Positions 1 to 8,672 of a stretch of DNA of 42,120 nt are shown in pieces. The stretch's first letter is position 1; every line of letters begins with the position of its first letter. The translations under genes were made by a program, and so were the position numbers. The stretch comes from Loktanella sp. (GTDB taxonomy: Bacteria > Pseudomonadota > Alphaproteobacteria > Rhodobacterales > Rhodobacteraceae). The notes beneath the pieces were generated by a model, which saw nothing but the letters and a program-made list of their open reading frames with translations, was not told the origin of the DNA and did no database searches. The stretch spans positions 1-42,120 of the forward strand of contig JAGXIQ010000031.1 of the NCBI GenBank assembly GCA_024635625.1, in the 5' to 3' direction.

Positions 1-729
1 CAGTGGGACAGGGCCGTCTGACAGGCAAAAGTTGTTGTCAAGTTCCGGGTTCTTCACTGTAATTTTGCGTGGCTGCCGGAAATCCATTTCCGTGCCTTCG
101 ACATCCGCGATCTCTCCGGTGGGATAGAAATCTTTGGTCGCGGGCAGGTAGCGGTCAGCAGCGACCTGCAGGGTGTGACCGTCCCATGTGGGCGTCCCGT
201 CGAGGTTCCAGTAAGAGTGATTGGCAAAGTTCATCAGCGTTGGCTGATCCGTGGTGCCAGTAATCTCTAGTGTCAGAATTGCGGGGGCAATGACGGTAAA
301 GACGGCACGGATGTGCCGGTCACCCGGCAGGCCACCATCACCGTCGGGCAAGTGCAGGGTCAGCACGGCCCGGTCATGAGAGGTTTCCTTGATCTTCCAG
401 GGACGCAGATGTGTCGCGCGACTGCCAGAATGAATGTGGAACCTGTTATCGGCATTGCGTTCCAGTTCGTAGACCATGCCATCGATTTCGACCCGGCCGG
501 TGCTGATGCGGTTCACGATGGGGCCAATCAACGACCCGCTGTAGCGCATGTCGCTTTCGTAATCGGCAAGATGATCGGACCCTAGCGTCAGAGGATAATC
601 AACGCCTGCCAGCCGCACGTCCTGCAGGACGGCCCCCCACGTCAAAAGCCTGACGGACAGATCTCCGGCATGCAAAGTGATACTTTCGATCTCGTGGCCA
701 TTTGCGGTGGTGCCGAAATGTTCGATCAC
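1..729 (-). CDS. galM: Aldose 1-epimerase (galactose mutarotase), 3' end cut by window
   Basis: Interconverts alpha and beta anomers of galactose released by the galactosidases of the operon, so that galactose dehydrogenase gets its preferred anomer. The 243 residues present carry the family landmarks: a GSLIGPIVNRIS segment near residue 60, an HIHSG segment, and NFANHSYWNLDG, which holds the conserved catalytic histidine. The catalytic glutamate near the C-terminus lies outside the window; the family runs about 330-350 residues. The start is a GTG at 729 whose bases form GTGA with the stop of the upstream beta-galactosidase gene (4-nt overlap), which implies translational coupling. It is the last gene of the operon visible here. 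The family assignment is firm. The role in galactoside use is inferred from context. Confidence 0.93.
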   Translation of the reverse strand, partial: MIEHFGTTANGHEIESITLHAGDLSVRLLTWGAVLQDVRLAGVDYPLTLGSDHLADYESDMRYSGSLIGPIVNRISTGRVEIDGMVYELERNADNRFHIHSGSRATHLRPWKIKETSHDRAVLTLHLPDGDGGLPGDRHIRAVFTVIAPAILTLEITGTTDQPTLMNFANHSYWNLDGTPTWDGHTLQVAADRYLPATKDFYPTGEIADVEGTEMDFRQPRKITVKNPELDNNFCLSDGPVPL

Positions 730-2630
730 GGTAATGCCTCCCAGTGGACCCCGGCTGCGGGGATCGTTGTGCCGTTCCATGTGACAGGCTTGGGGCCGTA
801 GTTGAAGAGAAAACGCGTGGTTGCAGTATCGCGGACGCGCAGGCCCTCTGGCAGCTGCAACGTCGGGATACTTGCCGCATCGCAAAGCCCGCCGATGATG
901 CCATCGAATGTATCATCATCGGGCCAGCCTGCCAAATAGCGCAGGTTATCGCCGCCCATAATGGCGGGTTGGCCGCCTTTCGTCGACAGATGCACCGGTG
1001 CTGTACCTTCAAGGTGTTCGAACCAGTGGCGAAAGCGACCACCGCCTTGCAGCTTGATCTTATCAGATGGTGGCAGGCTTTCGGTCAGGACGACTGTCAC
1101 GTCCGTATCCGGCAGTGATGGGCCCATAGGCAAAGGAATTGCCATGTCACGGTTCTTAAGATCGCTGCGGGGGCCGATCAGGGCGATGCCTTCGTAGGTT
1201 GCCAGTGCTGCGCGCAAGGAGTCGGACAGGGTCATTAACCCTGGCGCAAGAACCAGCCCATAAGGCGAGAGGTCGCTTGTATCTGGTGGCAAGATATCGA
1301 CGCTTAGACCCGCGCGGCGAAGGGCGCGATAGGCGGCAAAGGCAAGGCGAAACATTTCGAAATCTGCGCCCTGCGGCTGGGTATCCCAAGCCCAAGCGGA
1401 TTCGTAGTCGAAGATCAGGGCGACTGGGGCCGTGGTGGCATCAAGGGCCGGCATGTCGTCAATTTCACCAGCAACCTGAGCAGCTTCTGCCAAGGCGGGT
1501 GCGGGCGTGCTGTCGGGGCGTAGTAGGCCAGCGTGCATCTGCTCTTGTGCAAACGGGGCCTGCCGCCAGCGAAAGTAACAGACTGCCTCTGCGCCGTGGG
1601 CGAATGCCTCCCAGGCCCAAAGACGCGCCATTCCCGGCAGGGGGGCAGGGTTGTATGGTGCCCAGTTTACTGGTCCAGGCTGCTGTTCCATCACCCAAAG
1701 CCGACCCTTGCCCACGGCGCGGTACAGGTCGTGGTGGAAGGCTTGGTTGTCCGGGTGACCTTGGCGCAAATAGGTCTGCTTTTCCTTGGCTGTGCCTTCG
1801 ACCCGGTCTGACAAAAAGCCGATCGGATAAGAGTCCCATGACGCGATATCAAGATCTTCGCCGACTTTGTAGTGATCGAAGGTCAGCGTTCGGCCCATGT
1901 AATTGTGGATCAGCGGAGCGTCCGTCAATGGACGCAACGCGTCCACCTGAACGCGGTTGAACGCCACGACCTGATCCGAGCTGTAGCGACGGAAATCCAT
2001 GACATGGGCCGGGTTGGGTTCAGTTACGGTCAGGTTCGGCACGTCGATCTGATCGAATGACTCGTATTGCATGGACCAAAAGACATTGCCCCATGCGAGG
2101 TTCAGCGCCTCTGGGCTTTGGTATTTTTGTGCCAGCCAGTTGCGGAACCCCGTTCGGGCCGCGTCAGAATAGGACAGCGTCGTGTCGTGGCAATCGTATT
2201 CATTGTCGATTTGCCATGCGGCGACATGCGGGTTGCGTCCATACCGTTCGCCCATGGCGCGGGCAATTCGGCTGCATTCGACGCGGTAGCCCATGTGGCT
2301 GAAATCGTAGTGGCGGCGCGACCCAAATGCGCGCGGGCGACCAGAGGCGTCGACCGCCAACATATCGGGCATCCGGTCCACAAGCCAACGTGGCGGTGTG
2401 GCTGTGGGTGTGCCCATCACGACCTTTAGGCCCGCTTCACCCAACGTCTGCACGGCACGATCAAGCCAGTCCCAGTCGTATGTACCGGGGGTTGGCTCCA
2501 TCAAGCTCCAGGCGAATTCGCCGATACGGACCCACGTCAGGCCTGTCGCTTTCATCTGTGCGGCGTCAGTTGCCCACTGGGACTGTGGCCAGTGTTCGGG
2601 GTAATAACAGACGCCAAGCGTGCGGGGCAT
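726..2630 (-). CDS. Beta-galactosidase, glycoside hydrolase family 42
   Basis: Hydrolyses terminal beta-galactosyl residues, probably in the cytoplasm because no signal peptide is visible. The 634-residue protein opens with GVCYYPEHWP, typical of GH42. The proton donor is Glu144 in QIDNEYDCHD and the nucleophile is Glu315 in LWVMEQQPGPVNW, both in the expected context. The length is slightly under the usual 640-700. The N-terminal TIM barrel is followed by the trimerisation domain (about residues 380-570) and a small beta domain ending in HWEALP. The start at 2630 has AAAAAGG about 8 nt upstream. A 43-nt gap separates it from the lactonase gene upstream, one of the few real gaps in this operon. 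Together with the GH36 enzyme it lets the locus handle both beta- and alpha-galactosides. Confidence 0.95.
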   Translation of the reverse strand: MPRTLGVCYYPEHWPQSQWATDAAQMKATGLTWVRIGEFAWSLMEPTPGTYDWDWLDRAVQTLGEAGLKVVMGTPTATPPRWLVDRMPDMLAVDASGRPRAFGSRRHYDFSHMGYRVECSRIARAMGERYGRNPHVAAWQIDNEYDCHDTTLSYSDAARTGFRNWLAQKYQSPEALNLAWGNVFWSMQYESFDQIDVPNLTVTEPNPAHVMDFRRYSSDQVVAFNRVQVDALRPLTDAPLIHNYMGRTLTFDHYKVGEDLDIASWDSYPIGFLSDRVEGTAKEKQTYLRQGHPDNQAFHHDLYRAVGKGRLWVMEQQPGPVNWAPYNPAPLPGMARLWAWEAFAHGAEAVCYFRWRQAPFAQEQMHAGLLRPDSTPAPALAEAAQVAGEIDDMPALDATTAPVALIFDYESAWAWDTQPQGADFEMFRLAFAAYRALRRAGLSVDILPPDTSDLSPYGLVLAPGLMTLSDSLRAALATYEGIALIGPRSDLKNRDMAIPLPMGPSLPDTDVTVVLTESLPPSDKIKLQGGGRFRHWFEHLEGTAPVHLSTKGGQPAIMGGDNLRYLAGWPDDDTFDGIIGGLCDAASIPTLQLPEGLRVRDTATTRFLFNYGPKPVTWNGTTIPAAGVHWEALP

Positions 2631-2673
2631 GGTAGGACCTTTTTAAGTATATAAGAAAAAACGAGGACAGGCG

Positions 2674-3501
2674 TTAAAGGATAACGCGGTGTTCCCGCTG
2701 ACCGGTATAATCGGTCTTGATCGCGTAGGTGGCACCTTGGGCGTCGTCGGGGTCGGTCATGCCTTGGCGGGCCGTCGTGACATACAAGGTCTTCAGATCG
2801 GCACCGCCGAAGGCTGGGCAGGACGTGTGTTTGGCCGGGAAGGTGAACGCCTCTATGAACTGACCTTGCGGGTCATAGACCGCGACACGGCCTGCGCCCC
2901 ATTGGGCAGAGAACAGGTTTCCTGCCATGTCCACGACTGCGCCATCTGGGTGGTATGGCGTGTCGGTCAGGTCGATGTGGACCTCTGGCGAGTCGATGGG
3001 CCAGCCCCACGCATCCAGTGCCGTGCGCATGATCTGCTTTCGTGCTGTATCAGCAAAGTAGGCGGTGCGCCCGTCAGGAGCGAAGCAGATCGAATTGCTG
3101 ATCTGCACGTTCGCGTAAAGGCGACGCAGTTCGCCACCATAAAAACGCCAGATGCTACCCATGCCGGGTTCAGCAGCGCGGCCCATCGTGCCGATCCAGA
3201 ATCCGCCCTTGGGATCGGCGCGACCGTCGTTGGACCGTGTGCCATGCAAATCGTGTTCAAGATCCATGATCTTCGTCACATCACCTGACGCGATGTCGAA
3301 ACGGTTCAAAGCAATTTCAGATGCAACAAGCAGTGTATCGTAGTCCACCCACCCCGCAGCCGAGACGTGGCCAGGAAAGTCCCAGTGTTGACCCTTGGTG
3401 TGCATGCGGCGCGACATGATGTCGAACCAGAACAGCTGGTCGCGTTCCGGGTGCCACAGCGGGCCTTCGCCCAACTCGCATAAGGTCGCGTCGAAGATCA
3501 T
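2674..3501 (-). CDS. SMP-30/gluconolactonase family sugar lactonase (probable galactonolactonase)
   Basis: Predicted to hydrolyse the galactono-lactone made by galactose dehydrogenase to galactonate. The 275-residue six-bladed propeller has the metal ligands of the SMP-30 family: Glu12 in LGEGPLWHP, Asn136 in ISNSICFAPDG and Asp186 in YHPDGAVVD. The 50-residue spacing of the last two matches the family. The substrate NDGR motif lies at 91-94. It overlaps the aldolase gene upstream by 4 nt (ATGA), so translation is coupled. Close relatives act on arabino-, glucono- or galactonolactone. The galactono- assignment comes from the neighbouring kinase and aldolase and is not proven by sequence. Confidence 0.9.
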   Translation of the reverse strand: MIFDATLCELGEGPLWHPERDQLFWFDIMSRRMHTKGQHWDFPGHVSAAGWVDYDTLLVASEIALNRFDIASGDVTKIMDLEHDLHGTRSNDGRADPKGGFWIGTMGRAAEPGMGSIWRFYGGELRRLYANVQISNSICFAPDGRTAYFADTARKQIMRTALDAWGWPIDSPEVHIDLTDTPYHPDGAVVDMAGNLFSAQWGAGRVAVYDPQGQFIEAFTFPAKHTSCPAFGGADLKTLYVTTARQGMTDPDDAQGATYAIKTDYTGQREHRVIL

Positions 3502-4103
3502 CGGGTGGCCTCGTCATAGGCGCGTACAATGGCTTTTGCACGGGTCGCAACCTGATCCGCGCCAAGGCCGGGCGTGTAAAGAGCGGTGCCAATGCCAAAG
3601 CCGTTAGCACCCGCTTTGATCCACTCGGCAAAGTTGTCGGGGCCTGCGCCGCCTACGGCGTAGACTGGGCAATCGGCTGGCAGGACAGCGCGCATCGCTT
3701 TGATGCCTGCGGGGCCGACGAGTGAGGCGGGAAAAATCTTTAGCCCGTCTGCACCAGCCTTGAGGGCGGCAAAGCATTCGGTCGGGGTCATGACGCCGGG
3801 CCAGCTGGCCATACCAGCGGCCTTGGTTGCCATGATGACGCGGGCGTCGCAATTGGGGGATACGATTAAAGTGCCGCCCGCCTGCGCTACGCGGCCGACG
3901 TCGTCGGGTGTCAGGACGGTTCCCGCACCAATTTCAGCAATGTCGCGGTGGGCATCAGCCATGCGGCGGATGCTGGCAAAGGGATCGGGAGAGTTTAGCG
4001 GCACCTCAATCCTGGTAATACCTGCGGCGATGCAGGCGGCAGAGACATCGACCGCCTCGTCCGGGGTAACGCCTCGCAGGATCGCGATGATGGGTCGAGT
4101 CAT
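3498..4103 (-). CDS. dgoA: 2-dehydro-3-deoxy-6-phosphogalactonate aldolase
   Basis: Splits 2-keto-3-deoxy-6-phosphogalactonate into pyruvate and glyceraldehyde 3-phosphate, the last step of the De Ley-Doudoroff pathway. The 201-residue class I aldolase belongs to the KDPG/KDPGal family. Glu33 is in RIEVPLNSPDP, where the NSPDP form is typical of the galactonate branch. The Schiff-base lysine is Lys122 in GLKIFPASLVG. The phosphate-binding glycine loop is AVGGAGPDNF, and GIGTALYTPG follows near residue 175. It overlaps dgoK upstream and the lactonase downstream by 4 nt each. The pairing with a KDGal kinase favours DgoA over an Entner-Doudoroff Eda. Confidence 0.94.
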   Translation of the reverse strand: MTRPIIAILRGVTPDEAVDVSAACIAAGITRIEVPLNSPDPFASIRRMADAHRDIAEIGAGTVLTPDDVGRVAQAGGTLIVSPNCDARVIMATKAAGMASWPGVMTPTECFAALKAGADGLKIFPASLVGPAGIKAMRAVLPADCPVYAVGGAGPDNFAEWIKAGANGFGIGTALYTPGLGADQVATRAKAIVRAYDEATR

Positions 4104-4987
4104 GACTGGTCCTTCCAGCGGCGATGGGCGGCGGTCAGGCCGGCAAGGGTGGCGCGGTCCGCGTTGACTTGCGTCGCGGGGGCAGACTGTGCGCCCAAGG
4201 CGGTGACGTAAAGGCTAGCAAGGGTGCCTGCCCCGATAACGGCAATTTGCTGCCCCAGCCAATAAGGCTTTGTCGCGGCCAGTTCCGCACCGATTAACAG
4301 GCCCGACAGGCGGGCGCGGGCCGTGGCGTCGGGCAGGCCGTTCAGCAATCCCTCGGCCCGCAGCGAAAACATCCGCGCTGCAAGTCGTTCGGGGCGAGAG
4401 ATCGCGTCGTCCAGACCTTGCAGAAATCCGTCCGCGTCCCAGCCTGCGTCGCAGGAATGACGTAGGACGGTATGGCCTGTGATCGCGGCAAAAAGATCAC
4501 CGGTCATGACGGTTTGAAAACTGACAACCTCGTCAGCGCTGACGTGCACCCACTTTGTATGAGTGCCTGGCAGGCAGATGACGCCGTCCCATTTTGGGTT
4601 TAGCGATAGAAAACCTGCGATCTGAGTCTCCTCGCCGCGCATCACGTCAGCGGGGTCGGTTTGCTTGATGCCGGGGATGATGTGACAGCGGTCGCCTGCT
4701 GGTGTCAGACCATCGGGCAGTGGCGGGCAGGGAACGGTGGCATAAGGGGCTTCTGTCCATCCCTGACGCGACCCGACCATGCCGCAGGCGATGACTGGGA
4801 CGCGGGGCCAGTCCACCGTCAGGGCATCAAGGGCAGGCGCGAAATCGTCGCGGGCAAGCTTCCCCATCCCATCGTCAGAAGACGCTTCTGCCAGCACGGT
4901 GCCGCTGGCGGACATCGCCCAGACGCGCAGGTGCGTCGTACCCCAGTCGGCGGCGATCCATGTGGCGTTTGCAGCTGGGTGTGTCAT
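4100..4987 (-). CDS. dgoK: 2-dehydro-3-deoxygalactonokinase
   Basis: Phosphorylates 2-keto-3-deoxygalactonate at C6 with ATP to make the aldolase substrate. The 295-residue ASKHA-fold kinase shows the phosphate-1 loop IAADWGTTHLRVW at residues 11-23, GMVGSRQGWTEAPY near residue 70, and LPGTHTKWV near residue 140, all hallmarks of DgoK. The length is normal for the family. The ATG at 4987 forms ATGA with the stop of the SDR gene upstream. It and dgoA together define the galactonate branch. The dehydratase DgoD, which makes its substrate from galactonate, is not in the window and may lie beyond position 1 or elsewhere. Confidence 0.94.
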   Translation of the reverse strand: MTHPAANATWIAADWGTTHLRVWAMSASGTVLAEASSDDGMGKLARDDFAPALDALTVDWPRVPVIACGMVGSRQGWTEAPYATVPCPPLPDGLTPAGDRCHIIPGIKQTDPADVMRGEETQIAGFLSLNPKWDGVICLPGTHTKWVHVSADEVVSFQTVMTGDLFAAITGHTVLRHSCDAGWDADGFLQGLDDAISRPERLAARMFSLRAEGLLNGLPDATARARLSGLLIGAELAATKPYWLGQQIAVIGAGTLASLYVTALGAQSAPATQVNADRATLAGLTAAHRRWKDQS

Positions 4988-5745
4988 CCGGTGAATGCCA
5001 ATCCGCCATCAAGGAACAGGCACTGCGCTGTCATCATCTTTGACAGGTCGGATGCAAGGAACAGCGTCGTGCCCGGCACGTCCTCTGGCATCAGGTTTAC
5101 TGGCAGGCATTGCCGTTCGCGGAACTGGGCGAGGCTTTCTTCGGTATGCACTTCTTCGATCTGCTTTTTCGTCAGCACGAGGCCAGGCGAGATCGCGTTG
5201 ACGCGGATCCCACGTGGCCCCCATTCACGGGCAAGGCTGCGGGTCAGACCGATGATGCCAGCATTCGACGACACATAAGGCGCTAGATTATCGACCCCGA
5301 TTTGATAGCTGGCAGAAGAGAAGTTGATGATCGAACCGCCTTCGTCCCCCATCAGGGCAGCTGCCTTTTGGCAGGCAAAGAAATAATGCCGCAGGTTCAC
5401 AGCAATCTGGGCGTCCCAGTCCGCAACTGTGATCTTGGCCGATTCCATTCGCGTATCGGCGGCGGCGTTGTTGATTTGAACCTTAAGCGGGCCTTGGTCA
5501 GCAACAGCCTTGTCCATGGCTGCGTGAAGCGCGTTGGTGTCCGTGACGTCGCACTGGATGAACAGGGGTTTAATCCCTGTCTTGTCCAGCATGTCCTGCG
5601 CAAAATTGCTGTGATCGGACCGACCGACGAAGCTGACCTTTGCGTTTTGGCGAAGGAAGGCTTCGGTCAGGGTCGAACCGATGCCAGACCCGCCACCGGT
5701 AATGAAAACGTGGGCATTTTTAAGTTCGGGGAAGTGGGCGGTCAT
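4984..5745 (-). CDS. SDR-family oxidoreductase, probable D-galactose 1-dehydrogenase, with Asn in place of the catalytic Lys
   Basis: Expected to oxidise galactose to galactonolactone with NAD(P)+. The 253-residue Rossmann protein has TGGGSGIG (residues 16-23), the CDVTD segment, INNAA (91-95), Asn117, Ser144 and Tyr157. The active-site YxxxK reads YVSSN: residue 161 is Asn (codon AAT at 5265-5263) where classical SDRs have Lys. The rest of the C-terminal half looks like sugar-oxidising SDRs (NAISPGLVLTKKQIEE, then MMTAQCLFLDGGLAFTG). The start chosen is the ATG at 5745, whose ATGA overlaps the stop of the alpha-galactosidase gene. A start eight codons earlier (5769) is possible but would lie further inside that gene. 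The galactose role rests on operon context. Activity with Asn161 is uncertain. Confidence 0.85.
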   Translation of the reverse strand: MTAHFPELKNAHVFITGGGSGIGSTLTEAFLRQNAKVSFVGRSDHSNFAQDMLDKTGIKPLFIQCDVTDTNALHAAMDKAVADQGPLKVQINNAAADTRMESAKITVADWDAQIAVNLRHYFFACQKAAALMGDEGGSIINFSSASYQIGVDNLAPYVSSNAGIIGLTRSLAREWGPRGIRVNAISPGLVLTKKQIEEVHTEESLAQFRERQCLPVNLMPEDVPGTTLFLASDLSKMMTAQCLFLDGGLAFTG

Positions 5746-7820
5746 GCGCGGTGTCCTTCGATGATCCACATGCTGTCGGGGACCGCGTAGGGTAGAGCGA
5801 TACCATGGGACATCAAACTTTGCCCGGTCAAGGTCATAGGGCCGGATTTCAGCGCCGGAGTGCCGCGCGATATGGACGACAGGTCTTCGCGGTTCGCAAG
5901 GTCGACGGTGTAAAGTGCCTCCGGATCAAGGCCTGTCAGTCGCAGTGGGCGCGGGGCAATCTGGCGGCTGGTGGCGGCATGACCTGCGAATACGACGAAT
6001 CGAGAGCCGTCGGCCGCCTGTTGTTGTTCGGCAATGACTGTCGGGTCAGCAGCATCAAGGCGCAGGATGTCGGCGGTGCGCAGCCAGTCGCGGTTAGTTT
6101 TATACCATGCAGTCACGCGGGTCAGGGTCGCAGCTTCTTCTTCGGTCAATTCACGGGGGTCCATTTCGAACCCCATATGGCGCTGGGCTGCGACCCATGC
6201 GCGGAACGCGATAGAATGGATGCGACCCGTGGTGTGGCAAACCCGAGGACCGACGTGGGAACCCGTGACGCAGGACGGAAGGAACAAGGCGGCGTCATGT
6301 TGGATGCGCAGGCGTTCCAGCGCATCGTTGCAATCAGACAGCCAGACGCGCTGCGTGTATTGCATAACGCCAAAGTCGATACGACCGCCGCCCGAGGAGC
6401 AGGATTCGATTTCGACCGCTGGATGTGCGTTGCGTAATCGGTTCAGCAGATCGTAGGTGCCACGGGTCTGGGCTGCCTCGTTGAATGGCAGGACGCGGTT
6501 GTGGTCCCACTTGATGTATTCGATGTTATGGGCTGACAGAATGGCGCTGACCTGATCGAAAAGATTGTCACGAACGTCAGGGTTCGCCATGTCGAGCACG
6601 TATTGCCCGCGTCCAAGTGGCTGATCCCGCTCTCCCATGATCCAATCGGGATGGGCGCGGGCCAGGTCGCTATCGGCATTGACCATTTCTGGCTCGAACC
6701 ACAGGCCAAAGGTCATGCCAAGGCCGTGGACGTGATCGATCAGCGGGGTCAGCCCGTTCGGCCATTTGCTGTCGTCGATGACCCAATCGCCAAGGCTGGT
6801 GGTATCGTCGTGGCGCTCCTTGAACCAACCGTCGTCTAGCACGAAACGCTCTGCCCCTAAAGCGACGGCGCGGTCGGCAATGGCGGTGAGGGCGGTCAGT
6901 GAATGGTCGAAATAAATCGCTTCCCAGCAGTTGTAATGGACCGGGCGCGGTGCGTCGGGTTGGGGCCATGTGACTATGCGGTCGCGCAGGTGTCGCTGAA
7001 AACTGACAGCGCAACCGTTCAGACCGGTGTCAGAAAAGGCCATATATAGCGGCGCTGTCTCAAACCGCTTGGCCGCCAAGGGGTCGCTGTTGCAGGCGTG
7101 TCCAAATTGAATTTGGCGGCGGCCGTCTGGCAGTTCCTCTGCCAACATGCGGTGTCCGCCGGACCAGCCGTAATGCAAAGCATGGGCTTCTCCACCCGTA
7201 TTTGTGCAACCACGGGCTGGCAGGATGATTGCGGGGAAATGTTCGTGACCTGTCCGCCCGGTGCGGTTGTCACGCGCTCGGATGCCGACGGACCAAGGCG
7301 TGTTGACGGTCTGGAATTCATCGCACCAGCGCCCCGCGAAATCGATCATCTCATCGGCAAGCTGTGGACCGGGCAAGACGGGGGCCGACAGCCAGTCACA
7401 CAAAATGGGCGCGTCGCTGTCCAGTGCAGTGCTGGCCGTGATGATCCCAGTTTCGGCATCAGCGGCAAAGCGGAACGTCAGGGTCAGGCCTAGCGTTTCG
7501 TCGATATAGGCAAGCGAAAGGACGTCGGTACGCTTTGTGCCACCCTTGGTAAAGGCAGGGCGCAGGGGTGTGCCGTCGGGCTTGCGTACTGCCAGACCGG
7601 GCTGGCCCGGAAACGCAGCGGCCGTTTGCGGACAAAGCGTCAGTACCGGGTTGGCGTCCAGCATACCGCCGGTCAGATCGACCACCGACGCGGCAGCGAT
7701 GGCGGGCAGGTCAGCCGCATCCGGCAACCGCGCGCCCCAATAGGTGCAGTGCGGCACGCCGTTGTCAGGGGCAGCCAGCACAAGGGTCTGGCGGGCAGCG
7801 TCGAGGCGATAGTGAGTCAT
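5742..7820 (-). CDS. Alpha-galactosidase, glycoside hydrolase family 36
   Basis: Releases galactose from alpha-galactosides such as melibiose or raffinose-type sugars. The 692-residue protein has an N-terminal beta-supersandwich, then the catalytic barrel with FVLDDGWFKERHDD near residue 327, LWFEPEMVN near 373, the nucleophile Asp439 in YIKWDHNR, SCSSGGGRIDFG near 473, and the acid/base Asp496 in VWLSDCNDA. No signal peptide is seen, so it probably acts on imported oligosaccharides in the cytoplasm. The frame stays open 43 codons further upstream, but the ATG at 7820 gives the usual family N-terminus and follows the permease stop by 5 nt. It overlaps the SDR gene by 4 nt. Confidence 0.95.
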   Translation of the reverse strand: MTHYRLDAARQTLVLAAPDNGVPHCTYWGARLPDAADLPAIAAASVVDLTGGMLDANPVLTLCPQTAAAFPGQPGLAVRKPDGTPLRPAFTKGGTKRTDVLSLAYIDETLGLTLTFRFAADAETGIITASTALDSDAPILCDWLSAPVLPGPQLADEMIDFAGRWCDEFQTVNTPWSVGIRARDNRTGRTGHEHFPAIILPARGCTNTGGEAHALHYGWSGGHRMLAEELPDGRRQIQFGHACNSDPLAAKRFETAPLYMAFSDTGLNGCAVSFQRHLRDRIVTWPQPDAPRPVHYNCWEAIYFDHSLTALTAIADRAVALGAERFVLDDGWFKERHDDTTSLGDWVIDDSKWPNGLTPLIDHVHGLGMTFGLWFEPEMVNADSDLARAHPDWIMGERDQPLGRGQYVLDMANPDVRDNLFDQVSAILSAHNIEYIKWDHNRVLPFNEAAQTRGTYDLLNRLRNAHPAVEIESCSSGGGRIDFGVMQYTQRVWLSDCNDALERLRIQHDAALFLPSCVTGSHVGPRVCHTTGRIHSIAFRAWVAAQRHMGFEMDPRELTEEEAATLTRVTAWYKTNRDWLRTADILRLDAADPTVIAEQQQAADGSRFVVFAGHAATSRQIAPRPLRLTGLDPEALYTVDLANREDLSSISRGTPALKSGPMTLTGQSLMSHGIALPYAVPDSMWIIEGHRA

Positions 7821-7825
7821 ATTGC

Positions 7826-8671
7826 TTACTTTACGGCGCCGAGGGTCAGACCGGCAATGAAGTGCTTTTGCATGAGGAAGAACATCGCGACCGGCGGCAG
7901 GGCCGCGACGATGGATCCTGCGGATACGAGGTGCCACGCGGCGACCCATTGGCCGTTCAAGGACGACAGTCCAGCGGTAACGGGGCGGGTTTCAGCAGAG
8001 GTCGTAAGGACCGTTGCCCAGAAGAAATCGTTCCAGATGAAGGTGAAAATCAACACGCTGAGGGCAGCGATTGCGGGTTTCATCAGGGGAAGGACGACGA
8101 ACCAAAAGATGCGCCATTCAGCGACGCCTTCGACGCGGGCGGCTTCTATCAACTCTCTTGGTAAGGCAGAGATGAAGTTGCGCATGAACAGCGTGCAAAA
8201 TCCGGTCTGAAAAGCGATGTGGAACAAGATCAGCGCATAGGGTGTGTTGTAGATGCCAAGCTGCAAGGTCAGGTCCCGGACCGGTACCATCAGGATCTGG
8301 AAGGGAACAAAGTTACCAGCCACGAACATGAAAAAGATGAGTAGGTTGCCACGGAACTTGTAGATACCAAGCGCGAAGCCCGTAAGGCAGGACAGGGCGA
8401 CCGCCCCGATTACGGTTGGGATTGTGACGTAAAACGAGTTGCGGATGTATTTCCACAGGTCAAAATCGAACAGGACCGACCAGTAGTTTTCCCATGCGAT
8501 GTAGCTGGGTAGGCCGAAATAGTTTCCTGCGGCGAGGTCAGAGGATGGCTTTATCGAGGTCATCGCGATGCCGAGAAGCGGTAACAACCACAGGATCAAA
8601 GCGATGGGTAACAGGGCCTGATAGGTCCATTGGGCCGTGTGGGATCGCTGGGCGATGGGGCGGGGAAACAT
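7826..8671 (-). CDS. Carbohydrate ABC transporter permease (MalG type, CUT1)
   Basis: One of two inner-membrane permeases of the galactoside importer. The 281-residue protein has six predicted transmembrane segments and the EAA loop EAARVEGVAEWRIFWFVVLP (residues about 194-213) that docks on the ATPase. It ends in the short LTLGAVK tail common in MalG-like proteins. The start at 8671 is 1 nt after the stop of the MalF-type gene (TGATATG). It works with the partner permease, the binding protein at 9644-10888 and the ATPase at 11843-12898. The exact sugar is not readable from sequence. Galactosides are inferred from the neighbouring hydrolases. Confidence 0.94.
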   Translation of the reverse strand: MFPRPIAQRSHTAQWTYQALLPIALILWLLPLLGIAMTSIKPSSDLAAGNYFGLPSYIAWENYWSVLFDFDLWKYIRNSFYVTIPTVIGAVALSCLTGFALGIYKFRGNLLIFFMFVAGNFVPFQILMVPVRDLTLQLGIYNTPYALILFHIAFQTGFCTLFMRNFISALPRELIEAARVEGVAEWRIFWFVVLPLMKPAIAALSVLIFTFIWNDFFWATVLTTSAETRPVTAGLSSLNGQWVAAWHLVSAGSIVAALPPVAMFFLMQKHFIAGLTLGAVK

Positions 8672-8672
8672 A

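Noticed and set aside
1199..1960. Long open frames on the strand opposite the galactoside genes (for example 1199-1960, 9971-10516).
   Set aside because: They mirror strong genes in GC-rich DNA, have no family motifs or ribosome sites, and are shadow frames.
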